Shown here one piece after another: positions 1-8,925 of a stretch of DNA of 64,000 bases. Origin of the DNA: Mycolicibacterium sp. P1-5. GTDB taxonomy: Bacteria; Actinomycetota; Actinomycetes; Mycobacteriales; Mycobacteriaceae. The notes below the pieces were generated by a model. That model had not been told where the DNA came from and searched no databases. It was given only the letters and a program-made list of their open reading frames with translations. The stretch is from contig NZ_NPKT01000004.1 in assembly GCF_008329565.1 (NCBI RefSeq), forward strand, positions 1 through 64,000, written 5' to 3'. The position numbers and the translations under genes were made by a program. How positions within the stretch are numbered: position 1 is the first letter of the stretch; each line of letters begins with the position of its first letter.

Positions 1-273
1 TGGGAAAACGGCGGACCCACCGAACTACACAACCTCGTCCTGCTGTGCCCGTATCACCATCGGGCACATCACCGCGGCGACATCACCATCACCGGACCCC
101 CACACCAACTAACCGTCGTCGACAGCGACGGCGACCCACTCACCTCACGATCACTAGCCCGCCCACCGAACCATCCACCGCCGGATGTCCCGCCCTGCCG
201 CGGACCGATCGGCGAACGCGCGCAATGGAAGTGGTACCACCCCTTCGAACCGAAGGCACCGCCCGACAATTAG
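1..273 (+). CDS. HNH endonuclease / 13E12-repeat-type protein, C-terminal part
   Basis: This is the last 90 residues of a protein that begins left of the window; the frame is open from base 1 to a TAG at 271-273. It contains the second half of an HNH nuclease core: a Leu-His-Asn-Leu run, then LLCPYHHRAHH, where the Cys and clustered His residues are the usual zinc and metal ligands. Such cores sit at the C-terminus of the DUF222/13E12 repeat family, which is multicopy in mycobacteria. The tail, with WKWYHPFEP near the end, fits that family. It converges on the next gene, and the two stop codons overlap. Confidence 0.75.
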   Translation, partial: WENGGPTELHNLVLLCPYHHRAHHRGDITITGPPHQLTVVDSDGDPLTSRSLARPPNHPPPDVPPCRGPIGERAQWKWYHPFEPKAPPDN

Positions 274-1013
274 CGCGTGGGCAGTACATGCTCGACGATG
301 TCGGCTGACAGCCGCGGAATCATCGCCGGAGCCACCGCTGCCAGCTCATCGCTGGGTTCGACGGAGACTGCGATGCACCGCATACCCGCCGCGAGCGCAC
401 CGCGCACGCCGGGTAAGGAGTCTTCGAACACCACGATCTGCGTTGGATCGCAACCTAATTGGTCAGCGCCGGACAGGAAGCCTTCCGGATCGGGCTTTCC
501 GCGGGTGACGTCCTCCTCGGCGACGATCACCTGGATCAGCTCACCGACCGGGCTGCTTGCCAAGACGGCATGGACGTCGTCGCGCTGCGCTCCGGTGACA
601 ATCGCCATCGGCACACCGTGTTCGGCGAGCAGTTGCACCAGCCGTACGGTGTCGGGCCGGATCGGGTTGTCGCCGGCGACGAGTTCGCGGTAGCGCTGTT
701 TGCGCAGTTCGAGCAATGCGTCGACGTCGTGCCCCTCGGTGTCGCTGATCACCAGGGCCTTCTCGACGATCTCACGGTCGCTGTGGCCGAGCAGGTGCTG
801 GTCGTAGTCCTGTTGGGTCATCGGCCAACTCAAGTGCTCACTGAACAGCTCGCTGAAGATGCGGAACAAGATCGGTTCGTCGTCGGACAACGTTCCATTG
901 AAGTCGAAGATCACCGCGGGCCGCGGGGTAACCGCCCAGTCGGTGATCATCTCGCGGGCCAGGCGGGCATCCGGATACGACGGCACGGCCGAGTGAAGCA
1001 TTGACACCGTCAC
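270..1013 (-). CDS. HAD-superfamily phosphatase-like hydrolase
   Basis: A 247-residue haloacid dehalogenase-fold protein of the beta-phosphoglucomutase/phosphoglycolate phosphatase type. Motif I is FDFNGTLSD near residue 36, motif II is the Thr in AIVTGAQ, motif III is the Lys in GKPDP, and motif IV is VVFEDS with acidic residues. The second aspartate of motif I (normally DxD, the acid/base) is Asn here, which could weaken or alter phosphatase activity. The GTG at 1013 is taken because a TAGACT -10-like box sits just upstream, which would suit a leaderless message; ATGs at 1001 and 950 are alternatives. Substrate is unknown. Confidence 0.8.
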   Translation of the reverse strand: MTVSMLHSAVPSYPDARLAREMITDWAVTPRPAVIFDFNGTLSDDEPILFRIFSELFSEHLSWPMTQQDYDQHLLGHSDREIVEKALVISDTEGHDVDALLELRKQRYRELVAGDNPIRPDTVRLVQLLAEHGVPMAIVTGAQRDDVHAVLASSPVGELIQVIVAEEDVTRGKPDPEGFLSGADQLGCDPTQIVVFEDSLPGVRGALAAGMRCIAVSVEPSDELAAVAPAMIPRLSADIVEHVLPTR

Positions 1014-1068
1014 AAGTCAATAGTCTAGTCTTTTACGCGCGACACACTTTCTGCGCAAGGATGCACCT

Positions 1069-1989
1069 ATGCCATTCACTTCCGATCCGGAACTGGATGC
1101 GCTGCTGGACCAACTGCCCGCGCTGGCCGGACAACCGCGCCAACTCGAAGAACTTCATGGCGGCCTGACCAACCGCAATATCAAGATCACAACGCCCGCA
1201 GCGACTTACGTCGCTCGCTGCACCGTCAATGCCACCAACATGCTCGGCATCGACCGCGACAACGAGTACTACAACAGCAGGGCCGCCGAGGAGGCCGGCG
1301 TCGGGGCACCGGTGATCGACTATCGGCCCGACCTCGGCATCCTGTTGGTCGGCTTCCTCGAAGGCAACACTTTGACCAATGCCGACCTGCAACGGCCGGA
1401 TGTCCTGGCCCGGGTGGCGGATGGCTGCCGCACCCTGCACGCCGGTCCGCGTTTCCGAGACCGCTTCAACATGTTCGAGCGCCAGCCCGCCTATCTGAAG
1501 GTGGTCCAGGAGCGCGGGTTCCGGATACCGACCGACTATCTCTACTTCACCCGCGAGTTCCAAGCGGTCAAGCGCATTCTCGGGCCCGACGAACACGCGA
1601 CTGTCCCGTGCAACAACGATCTGCTGGCAGGCAACTTCGTCGACAACGGCAGCAAGGTCTGGTTGATCGACTATGAGTACTCCGGCAACAACGACCCCTG
1701 TTTCGAGCTCGGCAACATCTGGGCCGAGTGCGGCCTGTCGATCGATCAGCTCGATGAATTGGTCACGCTGTACTACGGGCGCCGGTTGCGGCACAAGACG
1801 GCGCGGGCGCGCCTGCAGGGCATCGTCGGCAAGTACGGCTGGACGTTGTGGGGCTGCATCCAGAATGCGACCAGCACTTTGGATTTCGACTTCTGGGAAT
1901 GGGCGATGGAACGCTACGAGTCGGCTGTTGCCGAGTTCCGCGGACCCGGATTCCCCCGGCTGCTGGCCGATGCGCAGGCGCCCGACTGA
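1069..1989 (+). CDS. choline kinase / aminoglycoside phosphotransferase-family protein
   Basis: A 306-residue protein-kinase-like small-molecule kinase. The catalytic loop CNNDLLAGNF (residues 181-190) matches the choline kinase loop HNDLLxxN, with Asp184 as catalytic base, and WLIDYEYSGNN (198-208) supplies the metal-binding Asp201. The His before the catalytic Asp is Asn here. An AAGGA ribosome site precedes the ATG. It lies 16 bases before a dimethylglycine/sarcosine dehydrogenase-like gene, so the pair probably forms an operon acting on choline-derived or other amino-alcohol compounds. Family membership is firm; the substrate is inferred. Confidence 0.85.
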   Translation: MPFTSDPELDALLDQLPALAGQPRQLEELHGGLTNRNIKITTPAATYVARCTVNATNMLGIDRDNEYYNSRAAEEAGVGAPVIDYRPDLGILLVGFLEGNTLTNADLQRPDVLARVADGCRTLHAGPRFRDRFNMFERQPAYLKVVQERGFRIPTDYLYFTREFQAVKRILGPDEHATVPCNNDLLAGNFVDNGSKVWLIDYEYSGNNDPCFELGNIWAECGLSIDQLDELVTLYYGRRLRHKTARARLQGIVGKYGWTLWGCIQNATSTLDFDFWEWAMERYESAVAEFRGPGFPRLLADAQAPD

Positions 1990-2005
1990 CCAACGATAGG
2001 AACCC

Positions 2006-4462
2006 ATGTCGAACCCATCATTTCCCGACCGTGCCCAGATCGTCATCATCGGCGGTGGCGTCATCGGTACCAGCGTTGCCTACCACCTGACCAAGCTGGG
2101 CTACACCGACGTGGTATTGCTCGAGCAGGGCCAGCTGTCGTGTGGAACAACATGGCATGCCGCCGGTTTGGTCGGACAGCTTCGCGCGTCGGAGAGCGGC
2201 ACCAGGCTGGTGCAGTACTCCACGCAGCTGTACGCCGAACTGGAGGCGGAGACGGGGCTGAGCGCCGGCTACAAGCAGTGTGGCGGGGTCACGGTGGCTC
2301 GCAGCGAAGACCGAATGACCCAGCTGCGCCGCACCGCGGCGAACGCGGCCGCCTATCAACTCGACTGCGAACTCCTGCGCCCCGATGAGGCATACGAGCG
2401 GTACCCGGTGATGCGGGTCGACGATTTGGTGGGCGCGATCTGGCTGCCCGCCGACGGCAAGGCCAATCCGACCGACCTGACGATGGCCCTGGCGAAGGGC
2501 GCGCGTCAGCGCGGTGCCAAGGTGTTCGAGCACATCCGTGTGCTCGACGTCCGCACCGCGGACGGCCGGGTAACCGGTGTGTGCACCGACGTCGGCGACA
2601 TCGAAGCCGAGATCGTGGTCAACTGCGGCGGGCAGTGGGCGAAGGCCATCGGTGCAATGGCAGGGGTCAACGTGCCGCTGTATTCAGCCGAGCACTTCTA
2701 TGTGGTCACCGAGACCATTGCCGGTGTCCATCCCGATCTGCCGATCCTCCGGGATCCCGACGGCTACACGTACTTCAAGGAGGAAGTCGGCGGACTCGTC
2801 ATCGGTGGCTTCGAACCAGAGGCCAAGCCGTGGGTAGCGCCGGACAAGATCCCCTACCCCTTCGAGTTTCAGTTGCTCGACGAGGATTGGGAGCACTTCG
2901 AGATCCTGATGGACAACGCGCTGTTGCGGATTCCGGCGCTGGAGCACACCGGTCTGAAGAAGCTGTACAACGGCCCGGAGAGCTTCACCCCGGACAACCA
3001 GTTCATCCTCGGCGAGGCGCCCGAATGCACCAACTTCTTCGTCGGCGCAGGCTTCAATTCGGTCGGCATCGCGTCGGCCGGCGGTGCCGGACGCGCGCTG
3101 GCAGAGTGGATCGTCAACGGCTCCCCCACCACCGATCTCACCGGTGTCGACATTCGGCGCTTTGCACCGTTCAACGGCAACGTGAGCTGGTTGCACGACC
3201 GGGTGGCCGAGATTCTCGGTGTGCACTACGAAATCCCCTGGCCCAACCGAGAGTTGAAGACTGCGCGGCCCTTCCGCCGCTCCCCGGTACACCATCTGCT
3301 CGTTGCGGCGAATGCAAACTTCGGCAGCCGGATGGGCTGGGAGCGCGCCAACTTCTTCGCCCCGCCCGACAGCGATCCGGTCATCGAATACTCCTGGGGC
3401 AAGCAGAACTGGCTGCCGTGGTCGACGGCCGAGCAGCTCAATACCCGCACCGCGGTCACGGTCTTCGACCAGACGTCGTTCTCCAAGTACGTGCTCGCCG
3501 GGCCGGGAGCTGAGGCGGCCCTGCAGTGGCTGTGTACCGCGGATATGGCTGTGCCGGTGGGTAAGTCGGTGTACACCGGCATGCTCAACGAACGCGGCAC
3601 CTACGAGTCTGACGTCACGGTCACCCGCACCGGACCACAGGACTTCCTGATCGTCAGCAGCGCGGCCACCACCGAGCGGGACAAGGACCACATCCGCAAG
3701 AACATGCCGGCCGGCGCGCACGCCGAACTTGTCGACGTCACGTCGTCGATGGCAGTGTTCGGCGTCATGGGGCCGAAGTCACCCGAGTTGCTCGGCGAGC
3801 TCACCGACGCCGACCTGTCCGACGCCGCGTTCCCGTTCGCCACCAGCCAGCTCATCTCGCTTGGCTACGCCACCGTACGCGCAACGCGGATCACGTACGT
3901 CGGTGAACTGGGCTGGGAGCTCTACGTTCCTGCAGAGTTCGCGGTGGGTGTCTACGAGGATCTCCTGGCAGTCGGAGAGAAGTTCGGCATCGCCCGCGGC
4001 GGCTACTACGCGATCGAATCCCTGCGACTGGAGAAGGGTTATCGCGCATTCGGCCGGGAGCTGACGCCCAACGACAATCCGGTCGAGGCCGGCCTGCTGT
4101 TCGCCTGCAAGCTGTCCTCCGGCATCGACTTCCTCGGCCGCGCCGCGGTGCAGAAGGCCAAGGCCGAAGGCCCGCGCAGGCGGTTGGTCAGTTTCGCCGT
4201 CGATAGCGACGAACCGATGCTGTGGGGCGGCGAGTTGATCCTGCGCAACGGCACCGTCGCCGGGCAGGTCAGTTCGGCGGCGTGGGGCGCCACCACCGAG
4301 GCGTGCGTCGGGTTGGGCTACGTCCGCTCGACCGACGACGCAGTCGTCACGCCCGACTGGGTGCGGGCCGGTTCATACGCCGTCAACGTCGGCGGCGACG
4401 AATACCCGATCACGGTGTCGCTCAAGCCGATTTACGACCCTACTAACCAGCGAGTGCGCTGA
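2006..4462 (+). CDS. FAD-dependent oxidoreductase with GcvT domain (dimethylglycine/sarcosine dehydrogenase-like)
   Basis: An 818-residue two-part enzyme. The N-terminal DAO-type half opens with the FAD dinucleotide motif IIGGGVIGTS (about 14-23), followed by TTWHAAGL, where His51 matches the histidine that binds FAD covalently in dimethylglycine and sarcosine dehydrogenases. The C-terminal half, from about residue 430, is a folate-binding GcvT/aminomethyltransferase domain. Such enzymes demethylate N-methylated glycines and pass the one-carbon unit to tetrahydrofolate. It follows the choline-kinase-like gene and overlaps the convergent F420 gene by 20 bases at its 3' end. The exact substrate is not settled. 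Confidence 0.9.
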   Translation: MSNPSFPDRAQIVIIGGGVIGTSVAYHLTKLGYTDVVLLEQGQLSCGTTWHAAGLVGQLRASESGTRLVQYSTQLYAELEAETGLSAGYKQCGGVTVARSEDRMTQLRRTAANAAAYQLDCELLRPDEAYERYPVMRVDDLVGAIWLPADGKANPTDLTMALAKGARQRGAKVFEHIRVLDVRTADGRVTGVCTDVGDIEAEIVVNCGGQWAKAIGAMAGVNVPLYSAEHFYVVTETIAGVHPDLPILRDPDGYTYFKEEVGGLVIGGFEPEAKPWVAPDKIPYPFEFQLLDEDWEHFEILMDNALLRIPALEHTGLKKLYNGPESFTPDNQFILGEAPECTNFFVGAGFNSVGIASAGGAGRALAEWIVNGSPTTDLTGVDIRRFAPFNGNVSWLHDRVAEILGVHYEIPWPNRELKTARPFRRSPVHHLLVAANANFGSRMGWERANFFAPPDSDPVIEYSWGKQNWLPWSTAEQLNTRTAVTVFDQTSFSKYVLAGPGAEAALQWLCTADMAVPVGKSVYTGMLNERGTYESDVTVTRTGPQDFLIVSSAATTERDKDHIRKNMPAGAHAELVDVTSSMAVFGVMGPKSPELLGELTDADLSDAAFPFATSQLISLGYATVRATRITYVGELGWELYVPAEFAVGVYEDLLAVGEKFGIARGGYYAIESLRLEKGYRAFGRELTPNDNPVEAGLLFACKLSSGIDFLGRAAVQKAKAEGPRRRLVSFAVDSDEPMLWGGELILRNGTVAGQVSSAAWGATTEACVGLGYVRSTDDAVVTPDWVRAGSYAVNVGGDEYPITVSLKPIYDPTNQRVR

Positions 4463-4940
4463 AGGTCGCGGTGGGCGTGAGCAGACTCAGCATGACAAGC
4501 GGGATTCGTCGGCTCGTCGACTGCTGATACACGATGTACGGCGGATACAGGCGGCACATGTACTCCCACACCTGATGCCGCTCATCGCCCTCCGGTTCAC
4601 GCCACGTGGCTTCGAAGGCCTGGGTCGCGATCTGCACATCCAGCGTTGCCCTCGACTCAACGTTGAGGTACCACTCCGGGTTGCTGTCGGCCCCACCTTT
4701 CGACGCGACGATCACGATCTCACCACCGACGTTGCCGTAGATCAGCGGCTTGATATAGCGCTGGCCCGACTTGCGTCCGGTATAGCGGATCAGGCAGTGG
4801 GTGGTGAACTTACGGCCGCCCACATCACTCAAATCGAGGATGTGTCCTTTGGCACCGCCGGTTTCCAGGTATGTCGCGAGGTGCTGCGCGGTCCAGTCAG
4901 CACGGTCGGCACGCATTTCTGCAGCGTCTGAGTCGGCCAT
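4443..4940 (-). CDS. nitroreductase/deazaflavin(F420)-dependent oxidoreductase, DUF385 family
   Basis: A 165-residue FDOR-A (Ddn-like) protein. The family pattern is present: TGRKSG followed by the PLIYG strand, then IVASKGG and a NPEWYLNV segment, which bind the F420 tail and phosphate. The reading frame extends further upstream, but that part runs inside gadB. The ATG at 4940 is favoured because it overlaps the gadB stop as TGATG, indicating translational coupling. It is the last gene of the nnr-gadB operon on the minus strand. The substrate is unknown. Confidence 0.88.
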   Translation of the reverse strand: MADSDAAEMRADRADWTAQHLATYLETGGAKGHILDLSDVGGRKFTTHCLIRYTGRKSGQRYIKPLIYGNVGGEIVIVASKGGADSNPEWYLNVESRATLDVQIATQAFEATWREPEGDERHQVWEYMCRLYPPYIVYQQSTSRRIPLVMLSLLTPTATFSALAG

Positions 4941-6319
4941 CAGTGCGAGAAGTGTTCCTGTGTGAAGTGACCGTCCGGCTGGATCGCATCTAGGTGGCCG
5001 AGGACAGCGTTGAGATCCGCCCACAGTGAGCGGGCCAGATCGGCGGAGAACCCTTCGCGCACAACCACCCGCAACACCGAAATGTTCTCTGCACCTTCGG
5101 GCATCGTGTAGGCGGGCACCTGCCAGCCATAGGACCGCAGCGCCGCCGACACGTCGAATTCGGTGTAGCCCAGGTCGCCCTTCAGCCTGAACGCCACCAC
5201 CGGGATCGCCGAGCCGTCCGAAATCACGTCGAAGTGCTGGCACCCCTCCAACTGGTCCGACAGCCAGCGCGCCGTTGCCGACAGGCACTGCATCACATGG
5301 GTGTAGCCGGCCCGGCCCAGCCGCAGGAAGTTGTAGTACTGGCCGACCACCTGATTGCCGGCCTTGGAGAAGTTCAGGGTGAATGTCGGCATGTCACCGC
5401 CGAGATAGTTGACCCGGAACACCAAATCTTCGGGTAGGGCATCGGCGTTGCGCCACACCACGAATCCGATACCCGGATAGGTCAACCCGTATTTGTGGCC
5501 GCTGACGTTGATCGACGCCACCCGCGGCAGCCGGAAGTCCCACTTGATGTCCGGGTGCAGGAACGGCACCACGAACCCGCCACTGGCGGCGTCGACGTGC
5601 ACCGGGATGTCAAGTTCCTTGTCCTGCTGCAGTTTATCCAGGGCTGCGCAGATGTCGGCGATCGGTTCGAGTTCGCCGGTGTAGGTGGTGCCAAGGATGC
5701 CGACGACGCCGATGGTGTCCTCGTCCACGTAGTCGAGAACCTGCTCGGGGGTGATGACGTAGCGGTCCTCGGCCATCGGGATGTAGCGCGGCTCGACTTC
5801 GAAGTACCGGCAGAACTTCTCCCACACCACCTGCACGTTCGAGCCCATCACCAGGTTGGGGGTGCGGGTCTTCCAGCCGTCACCGACACGGGCTTTCCAC
5901 CGCCACTTCAGCGCCAGCCCGCCGAGCATCACCGCCTCCGAGGACCCGATCGTCGAGACCCCCACCGCGGTGGAGGCGTCATCGTCGCGCAGATTCTCGG
6001 CGTGGAACAGGTCGGCAACCATTGCCACGCAACGAGATTCGATGGCGGCGGTGGCCGGGTATTCGTCCTTGTCGATCATGTTCTTGTCGAACGTCTCGGC
6101 CATCAGTTTCTCGGCCTCGGGGTCCATCCAGGTGGTGACGAACGTCGCGAGGTTGAGCCGGGAGCTGCCGTCGAGCATCAGTTCGTCGTGGATGAACCGG
6201 TATGCCGCAGTGGGTTCCATCGCCTCGTCGGGCAACCGCAGCGACGGGATCGGGTCGGTGGACAGGCGCCCGGTGTAGGCCGGTGCGATCGACGGGGAGC
6301 GGTACTTGACGTGGGGCAC
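4940..6319 (-). CDS. gadB: glutamate decarboxylase
   Basis: A 459-residue PLP-dependent group II decarboxylase that converts glutamate to GABA and CO2, consuming a proton. The PLP lysine is Lys276 in NVSGHKYG, and HVDAASGGF (from 241) carries the cofactor-pairing Asp243. Length and sequence are typical of GadB along the whole chain. It starts 15 bases after the stop of nnr and ends in a TGATG overlap with the F420 gene, so the three form one operon. The same gadB-nnr order occurs in M. tuberculosis (Rv3432c-Rv3433c). No adjacent GABA antiporter is seen. Confidence 0.95.
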   Translation of the reverse strand: MPHVKYRSPSIAPAYTGRLSTDPIPSLRLPDEAMEPTAAYRFIHDELMLDGSSRLNLATFVTTWMDPEAEKLMAETFDKNMIDKDEYPATAAIESRCVAMVADLFHAENLRDDDASTAVGVSTIGSSEAVMLGGLALKWRWKARVGDGWKTRTPNLVMGSNVQVVWEKFCRYFEVEPRYIPMAEDRYVITPEQVLDYVDEDTIGVVGILGTTYTGELEPIADICAALDKLQQDKELDIPVHVDAASGGFVVPFLHPDIKWDFRLPRVASINVSGHKYGLTYPGIGFVVWRNADALPEDLVFRVNYLGGDMPTFTLNFSKAGNQVVGQYYNFLRLGRAGYTHVMQCLSATARWLSDQLEGCQHFDVISDGSAIPVVAFRLKGDLGYTEFDVSAALRSYGWQVPAYTMPEGAENISVLRVVVREGFSADLARSLWADLNAVLGHLDAIQPDGHFTQEHFSH

Positions 6320-6334
6320 GAGAAGTCCTTTCTT

Positions 6335-7756
6335 TTACAGTTCTGCGACAGCTTGACGGATATGGGCGAGGATGCGCGAGGCCGAGGTGGGCACCGGTGC
6401 GGGGCCGGGATCTGCAGCGGAGGCGTTGGCGGCGCGGGCGTGCACGAACGCCGCCGCGGCGGCCGCCTCGGCCGGTGGCAGCCCAGACGCCAGCAGGGCA
6501 CCGATCATGCCGGACAACACGTCGCCGGAACCGGCGGTCGCAGCCCATGCCCCGCCGGCCGGGTTGAGATACAGGGTGCCATCGGGGTCGGCAACGACGG
6601 TGACGTTGCCCTTGAGCAGGACGGTGGCACCGAACGCTTCGGCCAGCCTGCGGGTGGCGGCCACCCGGTCCTCGCCGGGCGGTCCACCGGCCAGCCGGGC
6701 GAATTCACCGGCGTGCGGGGTCAGCACCGTCGGAGCATCGCGGGCCGCCACCAGATCTGGCTGCGTCGAAAGGATGGTCAGAGCGTCGGCGTCAACCACC
6801 ACGGGCAGCCCAGAACTGAGTGCGAAATGCAGTGCGGCGAAACCGCTCTCGTCGGTACCGAGGCCAGGTCCGACAACCCAGGACTGTACCCGTCCGGCGG
6901 CGTGCGGGTTCGGCGCGGCCACCACCTCGGGCCAATGCGACACCACCTCGGCCGCTGCAGAACCCGCGTAGCGCTTCATGCCCGAGGTCGTGGCAACCGC
7001 GGCGCCGGTGCACAGAATCGCCGCGCCGGGATAGGTCGATGACCCGGCCAGGATGCCGGTCACGCCCTGGGAGTACTTGTCGTCACGCACTCCGGGCAAC
7101 GGCCAGCGTGCCTTGACGTCAGCAGCTTCCATGCCCAGCACATCCGTGGCGGGGAGGTCCAGGCCGATGTCGATGAGTTCGACGCGACCACAATCGGCCA
7201 GCGCGTGAACGGGTTTGGGACCACCGAAGGTGACGGTGAGTGCGGCGTGCACGGCCGGTCCGGTGATCGCGCCGGTCTGTACGTCGATGCCGCTGGGGAT
7301 GTCGACGGCCACCACCGGGATCCCGGCATCCTCGACGGCGGCGAACACCTCGGCGGCCGCCGGGCGCAGTGGGCCGCTGCCGGAGATGCCGACCACTCCG
7401 TCGATCACCAGATCGGTCGACGGTGCGACGGCAGGCACCACCCGTCCGCCGGCAGCCCGAAACGCGGCCAGCGCCTTGGCATGGGTGCGTTCGGGGTTGA
7501 GCAGCACGGCGGTTGCGGCCACACCGCGGCGTCGCAGGATGGTCGCCGCCCATAGCGCGTCACCGCCGTTGTCACCCGAGCCGACCACGGCACACAACTG
7601 CCGACCGGTCACCGCGCCGGTGCGCGCCCGAAGCTCGCGGGCGATCACGGTGGCCAAACCGTAGGCGGCACGGCGCATCAGAACACCATCGGGCAGGCTC
7701 GCCAGCAAGGGCGCCTCGGCGGCGCGAATCGCGTCGGCGGTGTAGTAGTGCCGCAT
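6335..7756 (-). CDS. nnr: bifunctional NAD(P)H-hydrate epimerase / ADP-dependent dehydratase
   Basis: A 473-residue fusion that repairs hydrated NADH and NADPH. The N-terminal epimerase half has VVGSGDNGGDALW (the VVxGxxNNGGDG signature) near residue 55. The C-terminal ribokinase-like dehydratase half has VDADALTIL, LTPHAGEFARL, LLKGN and GSGDVLSGMIGALLA, the last being its anion hole and catalytic Asp. The ATG at 7756 gives the same length I recall for the M. tuberculosis protein; a GTG and a TTG lie three and four codons upstream. It heads the minus-strand operon with gadB. Confidence 0.93.
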   Translation of the reverse strand: MRHYYTADAIRAAEAPLLASLPDGVLMRRAAYGLATVIARELRARTGAVTGRQLCAVVGSGDNGGDALWAATILRRRGVAATAVLLNPERTHAKALAAFRAAGGRVVPAVAPSTDLVIDGVVGISGSGPLRPAAAEVFAAVEDAGIPVVAVDIPSGIDVQTGAITGPAVHAALTVTFGGPKPVHALADCGRVELIDIGLDLPATDVLGMEAADVKARWPLPGVRDDKYSQGVTGILAGSSTYPGAAILCTGAAVATTSGMKRYAGSAAAEVVSHWPEVVAAPNPHAAGRVQSWVVGPGLGTDESGFAALHFALSSGLPVVVDADALTILSTQPDLVAARDAPTVLTPHAGEFARLAGGPPGEDRVAATRRLAEAFGATVLLKGNVTVVADPDGTLYLNPAGGAWAATAGSGDVLSGMIGALLASGLPPAEAAAAAAFVHARAANASAADPGPAPVPTSASRILAHIRQAVAEL

Positions 7757-7818
7757 CGGCACCAAGATTACGTGCTGAACGGCGGATAGCGGCCAAGACC
7801 GCCTGGGTATTCACGATT

Positions 7819-8196
7819 ATGACCGATCAGCAGTTACTCGATGAACTCTTGGAGATCGAACGGGCCGGCTGGCAATCGTTGTGCGACTCAACCGGCGCCC
7901 GTTTCTATGGCGACCTGATGACCGAGGGCGCGGTGATGGTGTTGGCCAACGGCGCGGTGATGGATCGCTCCGCGGTGACCTCAGCACTCGGCCAAGCGCC
8001 ACCGTGGAAGAGCTTCGAAATGTCCGAGGAGCGCGTCATCTCGGCCGGCCCCGACGCTGCTGCTCTGGTGTACATCGGCACTGCCGCACGCGACGGCGCC
8101 GACGAACCGTTCGTCGGGGCCATGTCGTCGGTGTATCACCGCATCGATGGCACCTGGCGACTGGTGCTGTATCAGCAGACCGCCGTGGCCCATTGA
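7819..8196 (+). CDS. SnoaL/NTF2-like (DUF4440-type) small protein
   Basis: A 125-residue alpha-plus-beta barrel protein of the NTF2-like superfamily. It has an N-terminal helical segment (LLDELLEIERAGWQSL), a middle MTEGAVMVLANGAVMDR strand pair, and a C-terminal SSVYHRIDGTWRLVLYQQT strand, all typical of DUF4440 and SnoaL-like proteins. Members range from enzymes to ligand-binding proteins, so no reaction can be assigned. It stands divergent from nnr and only 17 bases before a TetR gene on the same strand. Confidence 0.75.
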   Translation: MTDQQLLDELLEIERAGWQSLCDSTGARFYGDLMTEGAVMVLANGAVMDRSAVTSALGQAPPWKSFEMSEERVISAGPDAAALVYIGTAARDGADEPFVGAMSSVYHRIDGTWRLVLYQQTAVAH

Positions 8197-8203
8197 CGGG
8201 CTA

Positions 8204-8212
8204 ATATTTTGG
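8204..8212 (+). promoter_or_regulatory. possible TetR half-site before the tetR start
   Basis: The bases ATATTTTGG lie directly before the GTG start of the TetR gene. They resemble the ATTTTTGG direct repeats found after the gene (8887 and 8907). A regulator controlling its own gene and the next would need sites like these, but this is inference from similarity alone. Confidence 0.25.
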
Positions 8213-8213
8213 A

Positions 8214-8885
8214 GTGACCAAGCCAGACCTGGGCCGTAGGGCTTCGGCCGTCAACGGCCACCGACTGACCGCGAAGGGCGTTCAGACCCGGGACCGGATC
8301 GTTGCGGTCGCTGCCGACCTGATGCAGGAACGCGGGGTGGCCCGGACAACCGTCGAAGACATTCAAGCCGCCGCCGGCGTCAGCTCGTCGCAGCTGTACC
8401 ACTACTTCGCCGACAAAGGCGCTCTCGTCGCGGCGGTCATCGAACTTCAGGGTCAACGCGTACTCGACGTCCAGCACTTAGGCCTGGATCGGGTGACATG
8501 CATCGACGACCTCTGGCGCTGGCGTGATCTCGTGGTCGGCATTCGCACTGCCCAGAATTGTGTGGGCGGGTGTCCGCTGGGCTCTCTCGCCGCGGACCTT
8601 TCGGAGACCGACGCGTTGGCCAGAGCCCAATTGGCGCGCTGGTTCGGCGAGTGGGAACGCATCTTGCGTACCGGGCTGGCGTCGATGGCGGCCACCGGTC
8701 AATTCACCGACGGCACCGACACCGACCGGCTCGCGATGGCGTTGCTCGCCGCAACCCAGGGCGGGCTTCTACTCAGTCAGGTCAATCGGGACACCGCCGC
8801 ATTGACGGCCGCGATGGACATCGTGATCACCCAGATCGGTGCCCACTTGACCGAGGCGGCCCGAAAAGCCGTTCGTCGGCGGTAG
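8214..8885 (+). CDS. TetR/AcrR-family transcriptional regulator
   Basis: A 223-residue regulator starting at GTG. Residues 25-70 form the TetR DNA-binding domain: helix 1 QTRDRIVAVAADLMQERG, then TTVEDIQAAAGVSSSQLYHYFADKGAL, the helix-turn-helix. The rest is the ligand-binding domain, with an NCVGGCPLGSLAADL stretch like that in the TetR_C_33 class that often controls redox or stress genes. It is followed on the same strand by a peroxiredoxin-like gene, with paired repeats in between, so that gene is the most likely target. Confidence 0.9.
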   Translation: MTKPDLGRRASAVNGHRLTAKGVQTRDRIVAVAADLMQERGVARTTVEDIQAAAGVSSSQLYHYFADKGALVAAVIELQGQRVLDVQHLGLDRVTCIDDLWRWRDLVVGIRTAQNCVGGCPLGSLAADLSETDALARAQLARWFGEWERILRTGLASMAATGQFTDGTDTDRLAMALLAATQGGLLLSQVNRDTAALTAAMDIVITQIGAHLTEAARKAVRRR

Positions 8886-8886
8886 A

Positions 8887-8925
8887 ATTTTTGGCATTGA
8901 CACTCCATTTTTGGTTCGACACCAT
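8887..8925 (+). promoter_or_regulatory. promoter region with paired ATTTTTGG repeats and a TTGACA box
   Basis: ATTTTTGG occurs at 8887-8894 and 8907-8914, exactly 20 bases (two helical turns) apart. A perfect TTGACA -35 sequence lies between them at 8897-8902; the -10 17-18 bases on is poor (CACCAT or ACCATC). The layout suggests an operator overlapping the promoter of the peroxiredoxin-like gene, probably bound by the TetR protein encoded just upstream. Confidence 0.4.

Noticed and set aside
1-273. Active mobile element at the left edge
   Set aside because: Only the C-terminal part of an HNH protein is visible; no inverted repeats, transposase or target duplication are seen.
4941-5288. N-terminal extension of the F420 protein to 281 residues
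   Set aside because: The extra 116 residues lie inside gadB in another frame and have shadow composition; the ATG at 4940 has the TGATG coupling.
5495-7042. 515-residue open frame antisense to gadB and nnr
   Set aside because: Same reason: both sense genes are certain and the antisense protein has no fold.
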